Assembly: GCF_004102025.1 (NCBI RefSeq)
Contig: NZ_CP025228.1
Location: forward strand, 1 to 64,000
DNA: 64,000 nucleotides
Reading direction: 5' to 3'
From: Actinomyces qiguomingii
GTDB taxonomy: Bacteria > Actinomycetota > Actinomycetes > Actinomycetales > Actinomycetaceae
In this document: positions 10,650 to 19,485 of the stretch, in pieces
How positions within the stretch are numbered: the first letter of the stretch is position 1
How the letters are laid out: each line of letters opens with the position of its first letter
The notes under the pieces: generated by a model
Told to the model about the DNA's origin: nothing
The model's input: the letters and a program-made list of their open reading frames with translations, nothing else
The model's database searches: none
Made by a program: the position numbers and the translations under genes

Positions 10650-13304
10650 GTGAGCGACGAGACCACCGAGCTGCCCGCCGTGGAGCCGACCGGTGACCGC
10701 ATCCACCCGGTCGACCTCCAGATGGAGATGCAGCGCTCCTACCTCGACTACGCCATGAGCGTGATCGTCGGGCGTGCCCTGCCTGATGTGCGTGACGGGC
10801 TCAAGCCGGTTCACCGCCGCGTCCTGTACGCCATGTACGACGGCGGCTACCGCCCCAATGCCTCCTTCTCCAAGTCCTCCCGCGTGGTGGGCGAGGTCAT
10901 GGGTAACTACCATCCCCACGGCGACGCCGCCATCTACGACGCACTCGCCCGCCTGGTGCAGTGGTGGTCGCTGCGCTACCCGCTGGTGGCCGGGCAGGGC
11001 AACTTCGGCACCCCCGGCAATCTGGGGCCGGCCGCCCCCCGCTACACCGAGTGCAAGATGGCGCCGCTGGCCATGGAGATGGTCCGCGACATCGACGAGG
11101 AAAGCGTCGACTTCCAGGACAACTACGACGGCCGCAACCAGGAACCCGTCATCCTGCCGGCACGTTTCCCCAATCTGCTCGTCAACGGCTCGGAGGGCAT
11201 CGCGGTGGGCATGGCCACCCGCATCCCGCCGCACAACCTGCGCGAGGTGGCCACCGGCGTCCAGTGGTTCCTGGATCACCCCGAGGCCTCCCGGGAGGAG
11301 CTGTTGGAGGCACTGATCCAGCGCATCCCCGGACCGGACTTCCCCACCGGCGCCACCATTCTGGGGCGGCGCGGTATTGAGGACGCCTACCGTACCGGCC
11401 GCGGCTCCATCACCCAGCGGGCGGTGGTCAACGTCGAGGAGATCCAGGGCCGCCAGTGCCTGGTGGTCACCGAGCTGCCCTACCAGGTCAACCCCGACAA
11501 CCTGGCCGACAAGATCGCCCAGCTGGTGCGCGACGGGCAGGTCACCGGCATCGCCGACATCCGCGATGAGACCTCCGGCCGCACCGGTCAACGCCTGGTG
11601 ATCGTGCTCAAGCGCGATGCGGTGGCCAAAGTGGTGCTGAACAACCTGTACAAGCGCACCCAGCTGCAGGACAACTTCCCCGCCAACATGCTGGCCCTGG
11701 TGGACGGCGTGCCACGCACCCTGTCCCTGGACGGCTTTGTACGCCACTGGGTGGGCCACCAGATCGACGTGATTGTGCGCCGCTCCAAGTTCCGGCTGCG
11801 CAAGGCCGAGGAGCGGCTGCACATCCTGGAGGGCCTGCTCAAGGCGATCGACGCCCTGGACGCCGTGATCGCCCTGATCCGTCGTTCGCCCACCACCGAT
11901 GAGGCCCGCATCGGGCTGATGGAGTTGCTCGGCGTCGACGAGGCCCAGGCCGAGGCCATCCTCTCCCTGCAGCTGCGCCGCCTGGCGGCCCTGGAGCGGC
12001 TCAAGATCCAGCAGGAGTCCGATGAACTGACCGCCCGCGTGGCCGACCTGAAGGACATCATCGCCGATCCCGCCCGCCAGCGCGCCATCGTCTCGGAGGA
12101 GCTGGCGGAAATCGTCGACAAGTACGGTGACGAGCGCCGCACCAGGATCCTGCCCTTTGACGGGGAGATGAGTGCCGAGGACCTGATCCCCGAGGAGGAG
12201 GTGGTGGTCACCATTACCCGCTCCGGTTACGCCAAGCGCACCCGCACGGATGCCTACCGCTCCCAGCACCGCGGCGGCAAGGGCGTGCGCGGAGCGGCCC
12301 TGCGCGACGACGACGTCGTCGACCACTTCTTCGTCACCTCCACCCACAACTGGCTGCTGTTCTTCACCAACCTCGGCCGGGTCTACCGGGCCAAGGCCTA
12401 CGAGCTGCCGGAGGGTGGCCGCGACGCCAAGGGGCAGCACGTGGCGAACCTCCTGGCCTTCCAGCCGGGTGAGCAGATCGCCCAGGTGATGGAGCTGGGC
12501 GACTACCAGCAGGCCGACTACCTGGTGCTAGCCACTCGCCGCGGCCTGGTGAAGAAGACCCGCCTGACCGAGTACGACTCCAACCGCTCCGCCGGGCTGA
12601 TCGCCATAAACCTGCGTGAGGACGCCGAGGGCAACCCCGATGAACTGGTCTCCGCAGCCCTGTTGTCCGACGGGCAGGACCTGCTGCTGGTCTCCCGGCA
12701 CGGGCAGGCGCTGCGCTTCACCGCCGATGACGCCACCCTGCGTCCCACCGGCCGCGCCACCAGCGGCGTGACCGGCATGCGCTTCCGCACCGGCGACGCC
12801 CTGCTGGCCATGGATGTGGTGGATTCCGCCTGGGAGGACGCCGACCTGTTCGTCGTCACCGAGGGCGGCTACGCCAAGCGCACCCTGGCCACCGACTACC
12901 CGGTCAAGGGCCGCGGCGGCCTGGGCGTGAAGGTCGCCGACCTGGTGGAGGAGCGCGGCGACCTTGTCGGCGCCCTGACCACCGCCCCCAATGATGAAGT
13001 GATGTGCATCATGGCCTCCGGCAAGGTGGTGCGCAGCGCCGTCGCCGAGGTCTCCCGCACCGGCCGCAATACCCGCGGCGTCACCTTCGCCAAACCCGAT
13101 GCGGGCGACCGGATCATCGCCGTCGCCCGCAACCCCGAACAGGAGCTCGCGGAGCAGGTCGGCCAGTCCGATTCCGCCCCATCGGCAGATGCCGCCCATT
13201 TTGCAGCCGAGGAAGCCGAGGCGGATCACTTCGGAATGGACGCTGCGGGCGGGGGCACTGACGCGGTATCGTCTGAGGACGACGAGAGTGAGGTCCAGGC
13301 ATGA
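10650..13304 (+). CDS. gyrA: DNA gyrase subunit A
   Basis: DNA cleavage and rejoining subunit of gyrase, 884 aa. The catalytic tyrosine is in AAPRYTE (Tyr132) and the six-bladed C-terminal beta-pinwheel carries the GyrA box-like [10 protein letters not shown]. The quinolone region reads [10 protein letters not shown], so the position equivalent to E. coli Ser83 is Ala93, while the Asp87 equivalent is kept (Asp97). The C-terminal ~50 residues are acidic and low-complexity. GTG start at 10650 follows AAAGGAA. The stop overlaps the DUF3566 gene by ATGA. Confidence 0.98.
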   Translation: MSDETTELPAVEPTGDRIHPVDLQMEMQRSYLDYAMSVIVGRALPDVRDGLKPVHRRVLYAMYDGGYRPNASFSKSSRVVGEVMGNYHPHGDAAIYDALARLVQWWSLRYPLVAGQGNFGTPGNLGPAAPRYTECKMAPLAMEMVRDIDEESVDFQDNYDGRNQEPVILPARFPNLLVNGSEGIAVGMATRIPPHNLREVATGVQWFLDHPEASREELLEALIQRIPGPDFPTGATILGRRGIEDAYRTGRGSITQRAVVNVEEIQGRQCLVVTELPYQVNPDNLADKIAQLVRDGQVTGIADIRDETSGRTGQRLVIVLKRDAVAKVVLNNLYKRTQLQDNFPANMLALVDGVPRTLSLDGFVRHWVGHQIDVIVRRSKFRLRKAEERLHILEGLLKAIDALDAVIALIRRSPTTDEARIGLMELLGVDEAQAEAILSLQLRRLAALERLKIQQESDELTARVADLKDIIADPARQRAIVSEELAEIVDKYGDERRTRILPFDGEMSAEDLIPEEEVVVTITRSGYAKRTRTDAYRSQHRGGKGVRGAALRDDDVVDHFFVTSTHNWLLFFTNLGRVYRAKAYELPEGGRDAKGQHVANLLAFQPGEQIAQVMELGDYQQADYLVLATRRGLVKKTRLTEYDSNRSAGLIAINLREDAEGNPDELVSAALLSDGQDLLLVSRHGQALRFTADDATLRPTGRATSGVTGMRFRTGDALLAMDVVDSAWEDADLFVVTEGGYAKRTLATDYPVKGRGGLGVKVADLVEERGDLVGALTTAPNDEVMCIMASGKVVRSAVAEVSRTGRNTRGVTFAKPDAGDRIIAVARNPEQELAEQVGQSDSAPSADAAHFAAEEAEADHFGMDAAGGGTDAVSSEDDESEVQA

Positions 13305-13801
13305 GCCAGCCGGAGTCCTTCCCGCCCGCCACGGGCGGGCAGACCCTGTCCCCCGCGGGCGCGCCCGTGTCGGCTGCGTCCGGGGGCCAGCAGAGCCCCA
13401 AGCAGCCCGAGAAGACGGCCAAGACCATCGCCGGCCCCCGCCGGGTGAGGTTGGCGCTGACCCGCATCGACCCCTGGTCGGTGATGAAGGCCTCCTTCCT
13501 GCTGAGTGTGGCCGCGGGCATCATGCTGGTGGTGGCTGCCGCCTTTGTGTGGTTCATGTTGGACGCCATGCACGTGTTCTCCACGATCCAGGACCTGGTG
13601 GGCACCGTGATGGACTCCAACAACAACGCCTACTCGGCGCTGATCGAGTACATGAAGTTCTCCCGCGCCATCTCCATGGCCACCGTGATCGCAGTGGTAA
13701 ACATCATCCTGGCGACGGCGCTGGCTACCATTGGCGCGTTCCTGTACAACATCACGGCGGCGCTGGTCGGTGGGGTTCATCTCACACTCGCGGACGAGTG
13801 A
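13301..13801 (+). CDS. DUF3566 transmembrane protein
   Basis: A 166-aa protein with a Pro/Gln-rich cytoplasmic N-terminus (about 55 aa), then [21 protein letters not shown], typical of DUF3566, and two hydrophobic helices (about 70-95 and 130-155). Genes of this family nearly always follow gyrA in actinobacteria; function is unknown. The start codon overlaps the gyrA stop (ATGA), so it is translated with gyrA. Confidence 0.9.
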   Translation: MSQPESFPPATGGQTLSPAGAPVSAASGGQQSPKQPEKTAKTIAGPRRVRLALTRIDPWSVMKASFLLSVAAGIMLVVAAAFVWFMLDAMHVFSTIQDLVGTVMDSNNNAYSALIEYMKFSRAISMATVIAVVNIILATALATIGAFLYNITAALVGGVHLTLADE

Positions 13802-13851
13802 TCGCATTTGGTTGCTGGCGGCTCGGTGGGTTAGTCTCTTCCGCGTCGCAA

Positions 13852-13925
13852 GGGCCTATAGCTCAGTTGGTTAGAGCGCATCCCTGATAAGGATGAGGTC
13901 GCTGGTTCAAGTCCAGCTAGGCCCA
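13852..13925 (+). tRNA. tRNA-Ile (GAT)
   Basis: A 74-nt cloverleaf: acceptor GGGCCTA paired with TAGGCCC plus discriminator A, D arm GCTCAGTTGGTTAGAGC, anticodon loop CTGATAA with GAT at 13886-13888, and T arm GCTGGTTCAAGTCCAGC. CCA is not fully encoded (ACC follows). Confidence 0.97.
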
Positions 13926-13954
13926 CCGTCCGCGGTGGAAGGTGAGGAGGCTTC

Positions 13955-14089
13955 ATGAAGGGCCGGTCGTTCCTGCTTGCCGCGGTTTTCTCATGCCTCG
14001 GGGCGGTGGGTTACGCCGCCTGGCTGAAGCTGGAGGCGGGCCGGGCTGAGCGGGCCGCCTGGGCGGAGGTCACCGACCCCGTCGCATGA
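13955..14089 (+). CDS. DLW-39 family small protein
   Basis: A 44-aa protein with a hydrophobic N-terminal helix (FLLAAVFSCLGAVGYAAWLKL) and the family C-terminal pattern AERxxWAEVTDPV. The ribosome binding site GGTGAGGAGG ends 4 nt before the ATG. DLW-39 proteins are tiny actinobacterial proteins encoded between tRNA-Ile and tRNA-Ala, exactly as here; their function is unknown. The eponymous DLW triplet reads AAW in this copy. Confidence 0.85.
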   Translation: MKGRSFLLAAVFSCLGAVGYAAWLKLEAGRAERAAWAEVTDPVA

Positions 14090-14092
14090 CCG

Positions 14093-14165
14093 GGGGCCAT
14101 GGCGCAATTGGTAGCGCACCTGCTTTGCAAGCAGGGGGTTACGGGTTCGAGTCCCGTTGGCTCCA
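14093..14165 (+). tRNA. tRNA-Ala (TGC)
   Basis: A 73-nt cloverleaf starting 3 nt after the DLW-39 stop. Acceptor GGGGCCA pairs with TGGCTCC and contains the G3:U70 wobble that identifies tRNA-Ala. The anticodon TGC is at 14126-14128 in loop TTTGCAA. T arm is ACGGGTTCGAGTCCCGT. Confidence 0.97.
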
Positions 14166-14167
14166 CT

Positions 14168-14993
14168 CGCCGAGTTCGGTAGATATAACCATCGAGTTCG
14201 GCAGACGTTACTGCCGAGTTCGGTCGTCATTACCATCGAGTTCGGTAGATATGACGATCGAGTTCGGTTGCGGGGCTGGCGGGCCCGGGGGGAAGTGTCC
14301 AGATTCGGCACGAACGATGTTCCCCCGCCCGACGCCGCTCACCAGGTCCGCATGGTTCCAACGAATCTGAGGGCGTGCGCTGGGAGGGGCGAGGTGTTCG
14401 TGCCGTATCTGGACACTTTGGCTCCCAGGCGCCGGCTTTCCGTCCTGATGTGGTGAGCTGGCCAGGGCGTCTGGTTGCCGACTGGCCCCCTCGTGCGAGC
14501 GGCTGGGACATCTTTGGTGATGAACCTGGCCCGTGGCCCAGCCGGGCGCTTGGCCCGGCCCGGCCCACAGTCCGGCCCAGCCCGCAGCCCAGCCCGGCCG
14601 CTGCCAGGCTGGGCCTGGCTGTCGGCCATGCCGGCGATGTCCGCGGCCTAGGGCATCTTGACCGTTGACCTTGGGTGCGCCGGCGTCCAAGGCAACCCCA
14701 CCGGCCCGAGTCAGCACCCCCGCACCCGGACCGTCTGGCTGCGGATGGACCACCTGGCTGCCGTTGGACCACCTGAAACGCACTCTCAGACGGTCCAACC
14801 GCAAAAGCGCGGTCCAAGTACGCGGCCAGCAGCCGGCCGGTCCCACACCCGCCTACTACACCCCTAAACCGGAAGAGCCGGGAAACATCGTTCGTGCCGA
14901 ATCTGGACACTTCCCCCCGGGCCCGACAGCCCCGCAACCGAACTCGATCGTCATATCTACCGAACTCGGCAGTAACGTCGACCGAACTCGGCG
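14168..14993. repeat. composite repeat element, copy A, with long inverted ends
   Basis: The left end (14168-14323) and right end (14881-14993) are long imperfect inverted repeats of each other. Both carry units of the form CGAGTTCGGTAGATATGACG, then TTGCGGGGCTGGCGGGCCC, then AGTGTCCAGATTCGGCACGA. The interior holds a second inversion of AGTGTCCAG..CACGAAC against GTTCGTGCCG..CTGGACACTT and a GGACCACCTGGCTGC-type repeat (about 14740-14820). No frame in it looks like a gene. It begins 2 nt after tRNA-Ala. Related copies occur at 20.4, 32.3-33.0 and 42.9-43.3 kb. Confidence 0.8.
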
Positions 14994-15018
14994 AACACGG
15001 CCTCGAACACGAAGAGCC

Positions 15019-15105
15019 GGTTAACCTCTCAGATCATGCTTACCCCGACTTTGCCGCACCATACCAACCAAAACCCCAATCTTAAGCACCAAGCCAACGC
15101 CAAAT
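15019..15105. repeat. ~90-nt intergenic repeat, copy 1
   Basis: GGTTAACCTCTCAGA followed by CCGACTTTGCCGCAC, CCAACCAAAAC and AATCTTAAGCA recurs with about three-quarters identity at 30029-30115. It is non-coding at both sites and lies downstream of repeat copy A here. Confidence 0.6.
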
Positions 15106-15251
15106 GCTCGATACGGCGGGCCCCGCGCTGGTTCTGGCGGCGATCGGCGTTGGCGCCGCCACGGTTGCGGAGGTGACCCTGGAGGTGGAACGCACCGACG
15201 TCGGCCGCGACGGCGCACACACACAACAGGGTGAACGGCTGGGGCCCAGGT

Positions 15252-15484
15252 TGGTCCACAGGCGTCGTCTTCGGAGATACACAGGTGGGAAGCGGTTATG
15301 TCCCCACGCTGTGGATTACCTGTTTTTCAGCGTGAATACGCGCTTTCTGCCGGTTCATCCCCAGCTGTGCGCAACCCTGTGGAGAACCACATCGATGTAT
15401 TTCCCCAGAGGTGTCCACAGGTGTGGAGGAATCACAGGGGTGTACTTCCCCAGATTCCGTAACCGTGGGAACGCATGTGGATAC
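15252..15484. other. cluster of DnaA-box-like 9-mers
   Basis: Within about 230 nt there are five sequences one mismatch away from TTATCCACA or TTGTCCACA: TGGTCCACA (15252-15260), TGTGGATTA (15310-15318), TGTGGAGAA (15378-15386), GTGTCCACA (15411-15419) and TGTGGATAC (15476-15484). Weaker forms (TGTGGAGGA, CATCCCCAG, TTCCCCAG) lie between them. The surrounding region 15106-15655 has no recognisable gene. Density and mixed orientation resemble an origin or a DnaA-titrating locus. Confidence 0.5.
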
Positions 15485-15655
15485 GGTGGGCGACTTGAGG
15501 GGTGGTCTGACGTACGAATTCGTCTCTAGACGCCGTGGGGCGCAATTCGTCCGCATGGCAATGCCGAGGAACGGCGTAAGACCCTAAGAGGTGCCGCCGG
15601 CCGGGGCTGCCTACTCAAGCCCGCAGCCGGACTGGCAGCCCACTGGGCGATGCAG

Positions 15656-16498
15656 TCAGACCAGGAGCGCGCGAACGGCTGCCAGAGCCACCAGGAACAC
15701 CGCCACACCAACGGTCCCCCACACGCCGATCACGGTCTGTCGTTCACGTGGCGCCCAGGCGTAGATGGCGGATACCACGAGCCCGGTCAAGAAACCTCCC
15801 AGATGCCCCTGCCAGGAGATGTTCGCTCCCACCACGGAGATCACCAGGTTTATCACCAGTAAACCCACTATGGTCGAGGTGTCCCGGCCGAAGCGGCGCA
15901 GGATCACGAAGACCGCCGCGAACAGTCCTAAGATGGCGCCCGAGGCGCCCACGGTGCCGGCGTACCATGAGGCGAACGAAGCCGGTGAGGACAGCCAGTA
16001 GATCGCGGTGGATCCTCCCAGTGCGCTGAGCACGGCCAAAGCCAAGAAGCGCCAGCGCCCCAGCAGGGGCTCCAATGAATGACCCGACAGCCACAGCGCC
16101 CACATATTCATGGCCAGGTGTAGCGGTGATCCGTGCAACAAGGCCGTGGACAGGAAGCGCCAGGGCTGCGCCGCAGCCAATGCGGGAACGAAATCGAACC
16201 AGACGGTGACCACCGGGTACACCATCTGCAGCAGGTAGACGGCGACGCACACACCCATCAGGGTCTTGGTCACCAGGGCTCCGTCGGCCTTGGCGGTGCC
16301 GCCCAGTGTGGTGCGCACGCCGCGACGATTCGCACTGGCCTTGCGCGCACAGTCCACGCAGTGGATGCCGACGGCGCTGGGCACCTGACACTCCGGGCAT
16401 GTCGGACGTGAGCAGCGCTGGCAGCGCACGTAGGCCACCCGTTCCGGATGACGCGGACACACCGGCGGTGCGCCGACCTGCGGGTCCGCCTCAGTCAT
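15656..16498 (-). CDS. rhomboid family intramembrane serine protease
   Basis: A 280-aa membrane protease. The N-terminal ~65 residues form a B-box-like zinc-binding region with CPRHPERVAYVRCQRCSRP and further Cys pairs. Six or so membrane helices follow, with the catalytic Ser in GASGAILGLF and the catalytic His in WQGHLGGFLTG; the rhomboid HxxxN-type LHLAMNMWALW is also present. The start at 16498 has GGAGT upstream on the coding strand. It lies 47 nt downstream of the cyclophilin gene, same strand, a common pairing in actinobacteria. Physiological substrates are unknown. Confidence 0.93.
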   Translation of the reverse strand: MTEADPQVGAPPVCPRHPERVAYVRCQRCSRPTCPECQVPSAVGIHCVDCARKASANRRGVRTTLGGTAKADGALVTKTLMGVCVAVYLLQMVYPVVTVWFDFVPALAAAQPWRFLSTALLHGSPLHLAMNMWALWLSGHSLEPLLGRWRFLALAVLSALGGSTAIYWLSSPASFASWYAGTVGASGAILGLFAAVFVILRRFGRDTSTIVGLLVINLVISVVGANISWQGHLGGFLTGLVVSAIYAWAPRERQTVIGVWGTVGVAVFLVALAAVRALLV

Positions 16499-16545
16499 GA
16501 AGCACTCCTACCACGCCTGGCCGCCCGAACCTGCTCACCGCCAGC

Positions 16546-17088
16546 TCACCGCCGCACGGTGACGGAGGTAATTACGACGTCGTCCAGGGGGCGGTCACGT
16601 GGATCGGTGGCCACCGCAGAGATGGCGTCAACCACCTTGCGGGAGGCCTCATCGGCTACGGCGCCGAAAATCGTGTGCTTGCCCTGCAACCACTCGGTGG
16701 GGGCGGTGGTGATGAAGAACTGCGAACCGTTGGTGCCCTTTCCCAGTCGTCGGCCGGCGTTGGCCATGGCCAAGACGTAAGGGGCGGTGAAGGTCAGGGA
16801 GGGGTCGATCTCATCATCGAATACGTAGCCGGGGCCCCCGGTGCCGGTGCCCAGGGGGTCGCCGCCCTGAATCATGAACCCGGGGATGACCCGGTGGAAG
16901 ACGACGCCCTCATACAGGGGGGCGTTGGACTGCTCGCCTGTGCGCGGGTCGGTCCAGGTCTTCTCGCCGGTGGCCAGGCCAACGAAGTTCGAGACGGTCT
17001 CAGGCGCCTGGGCGGGGTATAGCTCGAGCCGAATGTCGCCGAGAGTGGTGTGGAGTGTCGCATCAATGGTCGCTTCCATGTTCGCCAT
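16546..17088 (-). CDS. ppiA: peptidyl-prolyl cis-trans isomerase, cyclophilin type
   Basis: A 180-aa single-domain cyclophilin that catalyses proline isomerisation in protein folding. Family motifs include APETVSNFVGLATGEK, FHRVIPGFMIQGGDP and the active-site region FFITTAPTEWLQGKHTIFG. No signal peptide, so cytoplasmic. The start may be 17088 or the Met three codons in (17079); the ribosome binding site is weak for both. Confidence 0.93.
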   Translation of the reverse strand: MANMEATIDATLHTTLGDIRLELYPAQAPETVSNFVGLATGEKTWTDPRTGEQSNAPLYEGVVFHRVIPGFMIQGGDPLGTGTGGPGYVFDDEIDPSLTFTAPYVLAMANAGRRLGKGTNGSQFFITTAPTEWLQGKHTIFGAVADEASRKVVDAISAVATDPRDRPLDDVVITSVTVRR

Positions 17089-17225
17089 GGTCCCACGTGT
17101 ACCCCGGGTGATCCTGGGAGCCGGTGTTCACCCCAGGCAGAACACCCACGGGATGTGCGGTGGGAGCTGCATTACAGTGCCACCATTGGGTGAACAACCT
17201 CATCGTTCCGAGCAGGGAGACCGAC

Positions 17226-17852
17226 ATGGTTTGCAATTTCCGAGGCAAGAAGATCGAGCGCGATCAGACCCGTCTGGAGGCCGCCACGCTCGCGGACAGT
17301 ATCGCCGCCCAGGCCGGGCGTGCCGTCGGCTGGGCGACGCCGCGTGTCAGCAGGGCGCGGGAGGAGTTCATCAAGGCAGCCAGGCAGGCGCAACTGCGCG
17401 CCCAGCCGGTCGTTGAGGAGGCGCGCACGCGGGTCGTTGAGGAGTATGTCCCCGCCGCCCAGCGCGCCGCCGAGGAGGCGCGCACGCGGGTTGTCGAGGA
17501 GTATGTCCCCGCCGCCCAGCGCGCCGCGATCGCCGCCCAGGAGGCCGTCAACACCGAGGGCACGCTGACCGAGCGCGCCCAGCGCGCCGCCCTCGCCGCA
17601 AAGCAGGCGGCACTGACCCCGGAGGTACCAGTGAAGAAGAAGCACCCTGTCCTCAAGACGTTCTGCTGGCTGGCCGTCGCCGGCTGCGCAGCGGGCGCCG
17701 CCTACGTCATCTGGCGTCGCAGCCAGCCGATCGAAGACCCGTGGGCCGAGGAGTACTGGGCCGATTCCACCGATGAACCGGTCGTCTCCGAGGCTCCGCA
17801 GGAGCCGGTCGATGCCCCCGCAGCACCGGCCGAGGAGCCCGCGGCCGAATAG
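17226..17852 (+). CDS. Ala-rich single-pass membrane protein with an internal tandem repeat
   Basis: A 208-aa protein of unknown function. The start at 17226 follows GAGCAGGGAG. The N-terminal ~140 residues are helical and rich in Ala, Arg and Glu. A 19-residue unit, EEARTRVVEEYVPAAQRAA, occurs twice in direct succession, encoded by 57-bp repeats at 17415-17471 and 17472-17528 that differ at a few positions. A hydrophobic helix (VLKTFCWLAVAGCAAGAAYV) follows, then an acidic tail with EDPWAEEYW. Probably a membrane-anchored coiled-coil protein; similar proteins are annotated only as hypothetical. Confidence 0.8.
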   Translation: MVCNFRGKKIERDQTRLEAATLADSIAAQAGRAVGWATPRVSRAREEFIKAARQAQLRAQPVVEEARTRVVEEYVPAAQRAAEEARTRVVEEYVPAAQRAAIAAQEAVNTEGTLTERAQRAALAAKQAALTPEVPVKKKHPVLKTFCWLAVAGCAAGAAYVIWRRSQPIEDPWAEEYWADSTDEPVVSEAPQEPVDAPAAPAEEPAAE

Positions 17853-17908
17853 GATCGCCCGGGCCGGGACCGGTCGGCCCCAACCGGTCGGCCCCATCGG
17901 AGCGGAAT

Positions 17909-17958
17909 GATGCACGACGGCGCCCCACACCGTGGGATGCGAAGCGCCGTCGTGCATC
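17909..17958 (+). terminator. strong hairpin after the Ala-rich membrane protein gene
   Basis: Perfect 15-bp stem: GATGCACGACGGCGC (17909-17923) and GCGCCGTCGTGCATC (17944-17958), with a loop that contains its own CCCAC/GTGGG pairing. It stands 56 nt after the stop and ~100 nt before the reductase gene. Confidence 0.7.
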
Positions 17959-18060
17959 CAACACCCTGCTGTGGGCCGGGTGTCTACGGTTGCGCGGCCG
18001 CACCGCACCGGGGACAGAAGAATGTGGCCCTGACCACGTCGGCATCGCTAGGCTGAGTGC

Positions 18061-18921
18061 ATGAACAGAACCATCGCCGCACCCTGCCTGTCCCTGCGCC
18101 GGGGCACGGCGGGCAACGAGGTCGTGACCATGCCGCAGCTCGGCTTCGGCACGTATAAGGTGTCCGACGCCGAGGCCGAGCGCGCCGTCACCGCCGCCTT
18201 GGAGCTCGGCTACCGCCATATTGACACCGCGCAGATGTACGGAAACGAGGCCGGTGTCGGCCGGGCTCTGGCGGCCTGCGGCATTGCCCGCCAACAGCTA
18301 TGGGTTACCTCTAAACTCAACAACCCCAACCATCGTCGTGATGACGCCCTGCGCAGTTTCGACGCCACCATGCGGGATCTGCAACTGGACGTCCTGGACC
18401 TGTTCTTAGTGCATTGGCCGCTCGCCGCCTCCCCGGGAATCGACCTGGTCGACACCTGGCGCACCATGATTGAGATCCTGGACTCCGGGCGGGTTCGCGC
18501 CATCGGGGTGTCGAACTATCAGAGCGAGCACCTGCACACGATCATTGACGCCACCGGGGTCACCCCCGCCGTCAACCAGATTGAACTGCATCCCTACCTG
18601 ATTCAGCATCAGCTGCGGGCCGTAGACGAAAAACTCGGCATTGTCACCGAATCCTGGTCGCCGCTGGGCCGCGGACGGTTGCTGGATGACCCCGAAATCG
18701 GGAGGATCGCGGCCGAGCTGGAGGTGACCCCGGCGCAGGTCATTGTTCGCTGGCACCTGCAGCACGGCCTGGTCGTGATCCCCAAGAGCACACACCCCGA
18801 GCGCATGCGCGCCAACGCTGATGTCTTCGGATTCGAATTGACGACGGCGCAGATGGCGGCCCTTGACGCCCTGGACCGTGGCATGCGCACCGGCTCCCAC
18901 CCTGATCTGGTGCAGGTCTGA
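18061..18921 (+). CDS. aldo/keto reductase
   Basis: NADPH-dependent oxidoreductase of the AKR superfamily, 286 aa, TIM-barrel. Conserved elements: LGFGTYKV at the N-terminus, the catalytic Asp-Tyr region HIDTAQMYGNE, Lys in WVTSKLNN, His in LFLVHWPL, and the cofactor-binding VIPKSTHPERM near the C-terminus. The closest described relatives are 2,5-diketo-gluconate reductase-type enzymes, but the substrate cannot be read from sequence. It appears monocistronic. Confidence 0.9.
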   Translation: MNRTIAAPCLSLRRGTAGNEVVTMPQLGFGTYKVSDAEAERAVTAALELGYRHIDTAQMYGNEAGVGRALAACGIARQQLWVTSKLNNPNHRRDDALRSFDATMRDLQLDVLDLFLVHWPLAASPGIDLVDTWRTMIEILDSGRVRAIGVSNYQSEHLHTIIDATGVTPAVNQIELHPYLIQHQLRAVDEKLGIVTESWSPLGRGRLLDDPEIGRIAAELEVTPAQVIVRWHLQHGLVVIPKSTHPERMRANADVFGFELTTAQMAALDALDRGMRTGSHPDLVQV

Positions 18922-19015
18922 GCCTGATCTGCAGCCGGCCATCCCATAGGCTAGGGTGCAGCAGGTGTGAATCGTGGGCCACTGTCGTGGCCCGGTGGCC
19001 AGTGAGGAGATGCGC

Positions 19016-19474
19016 GTGGCGCAGACGCAGGACAGCACGGACAGCAGCGTCGAGAAGACCGCCGGCAAAGCCAGGGCGAAGGATGAGTCCGGCAACAAGT
19101 CCAACAAGTCCAAAGACGGCAGCGGGGCCAAGAACAAGGCCCGGCGGTCACGGCCGGAACGCTCCGGGAACCCGGCCAAGCGCGCCGCCGCGGAGCGGGA
19201 GCGTATGGAGGAGTCTCGGGCCGCTGCCAACCGCGTGTCCCGTGTGCCCCGCAAAGTCAAGGAGAAGGGGTCGCCGCGCTGGTATGCGCCGGTGATGGTT
19301 GCCTTTCTGGTGACCGGCCTGCTGTGGGTGGTGGTCACCTACTTGTTCAAGGGCTCCTACCCGCTGCCGTACTTCGTGGAGAACCATGCCAGCGACTGGC
19401 TGGTCAACGGCAACCTGTATGTCGGCTTCATGATCATGCTGGTCGGCTTCCTCGGCCTGCTGCGCTGGAAGTAG
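19016..19474 (+). CDS. crgA: cell division protein CrgA
   Basis: Septum-associated membrane protein that in Mycobacterium and Streptomyces links divisome and cell-wall enzymes. The start GTG at 19016 is preferred because GAGGAG lies 7 nt upstream; an ATG at 19010 is too close. A long Lys/Arg/Ser-rich cytoplasmic N-terminus (about 75 aa) precedes the CrgA domain with two membrane helices and the family stretch WYAPVMVAFLVTGLLWVV, ending GFLGLLRWK. The sortase gene follows after 11 nt. Confidence 0.9.
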   Translation: MAQTQDSTDSSVEKTAGKARAKDESGNKSNKSKDGSGAKNKARRSRPERSGNPAKRAAAERERMEESRAAANRVSRVPRKVKEKGSPRWYAPVMVAFLVTGLLWVVVTYLFKGSYPLPYFVENHASDWLVNGNLYVGFMIMLVGFLGLLRWK

Positions 19475-19485
19475 CCGGTGCGAGT

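Noticed and set aside
10623..12440. 605-codon frame antisense to gyrA
   Set aside because: Same antisense effect; no family features and no ribosome binding site.
14086..14456. short frames within the composite repeats (MPNLDTSPRARQP type)
   Set aside because: They recur only because the DNA repeats recur, with frame changes between copies and no ribosome binding sites.
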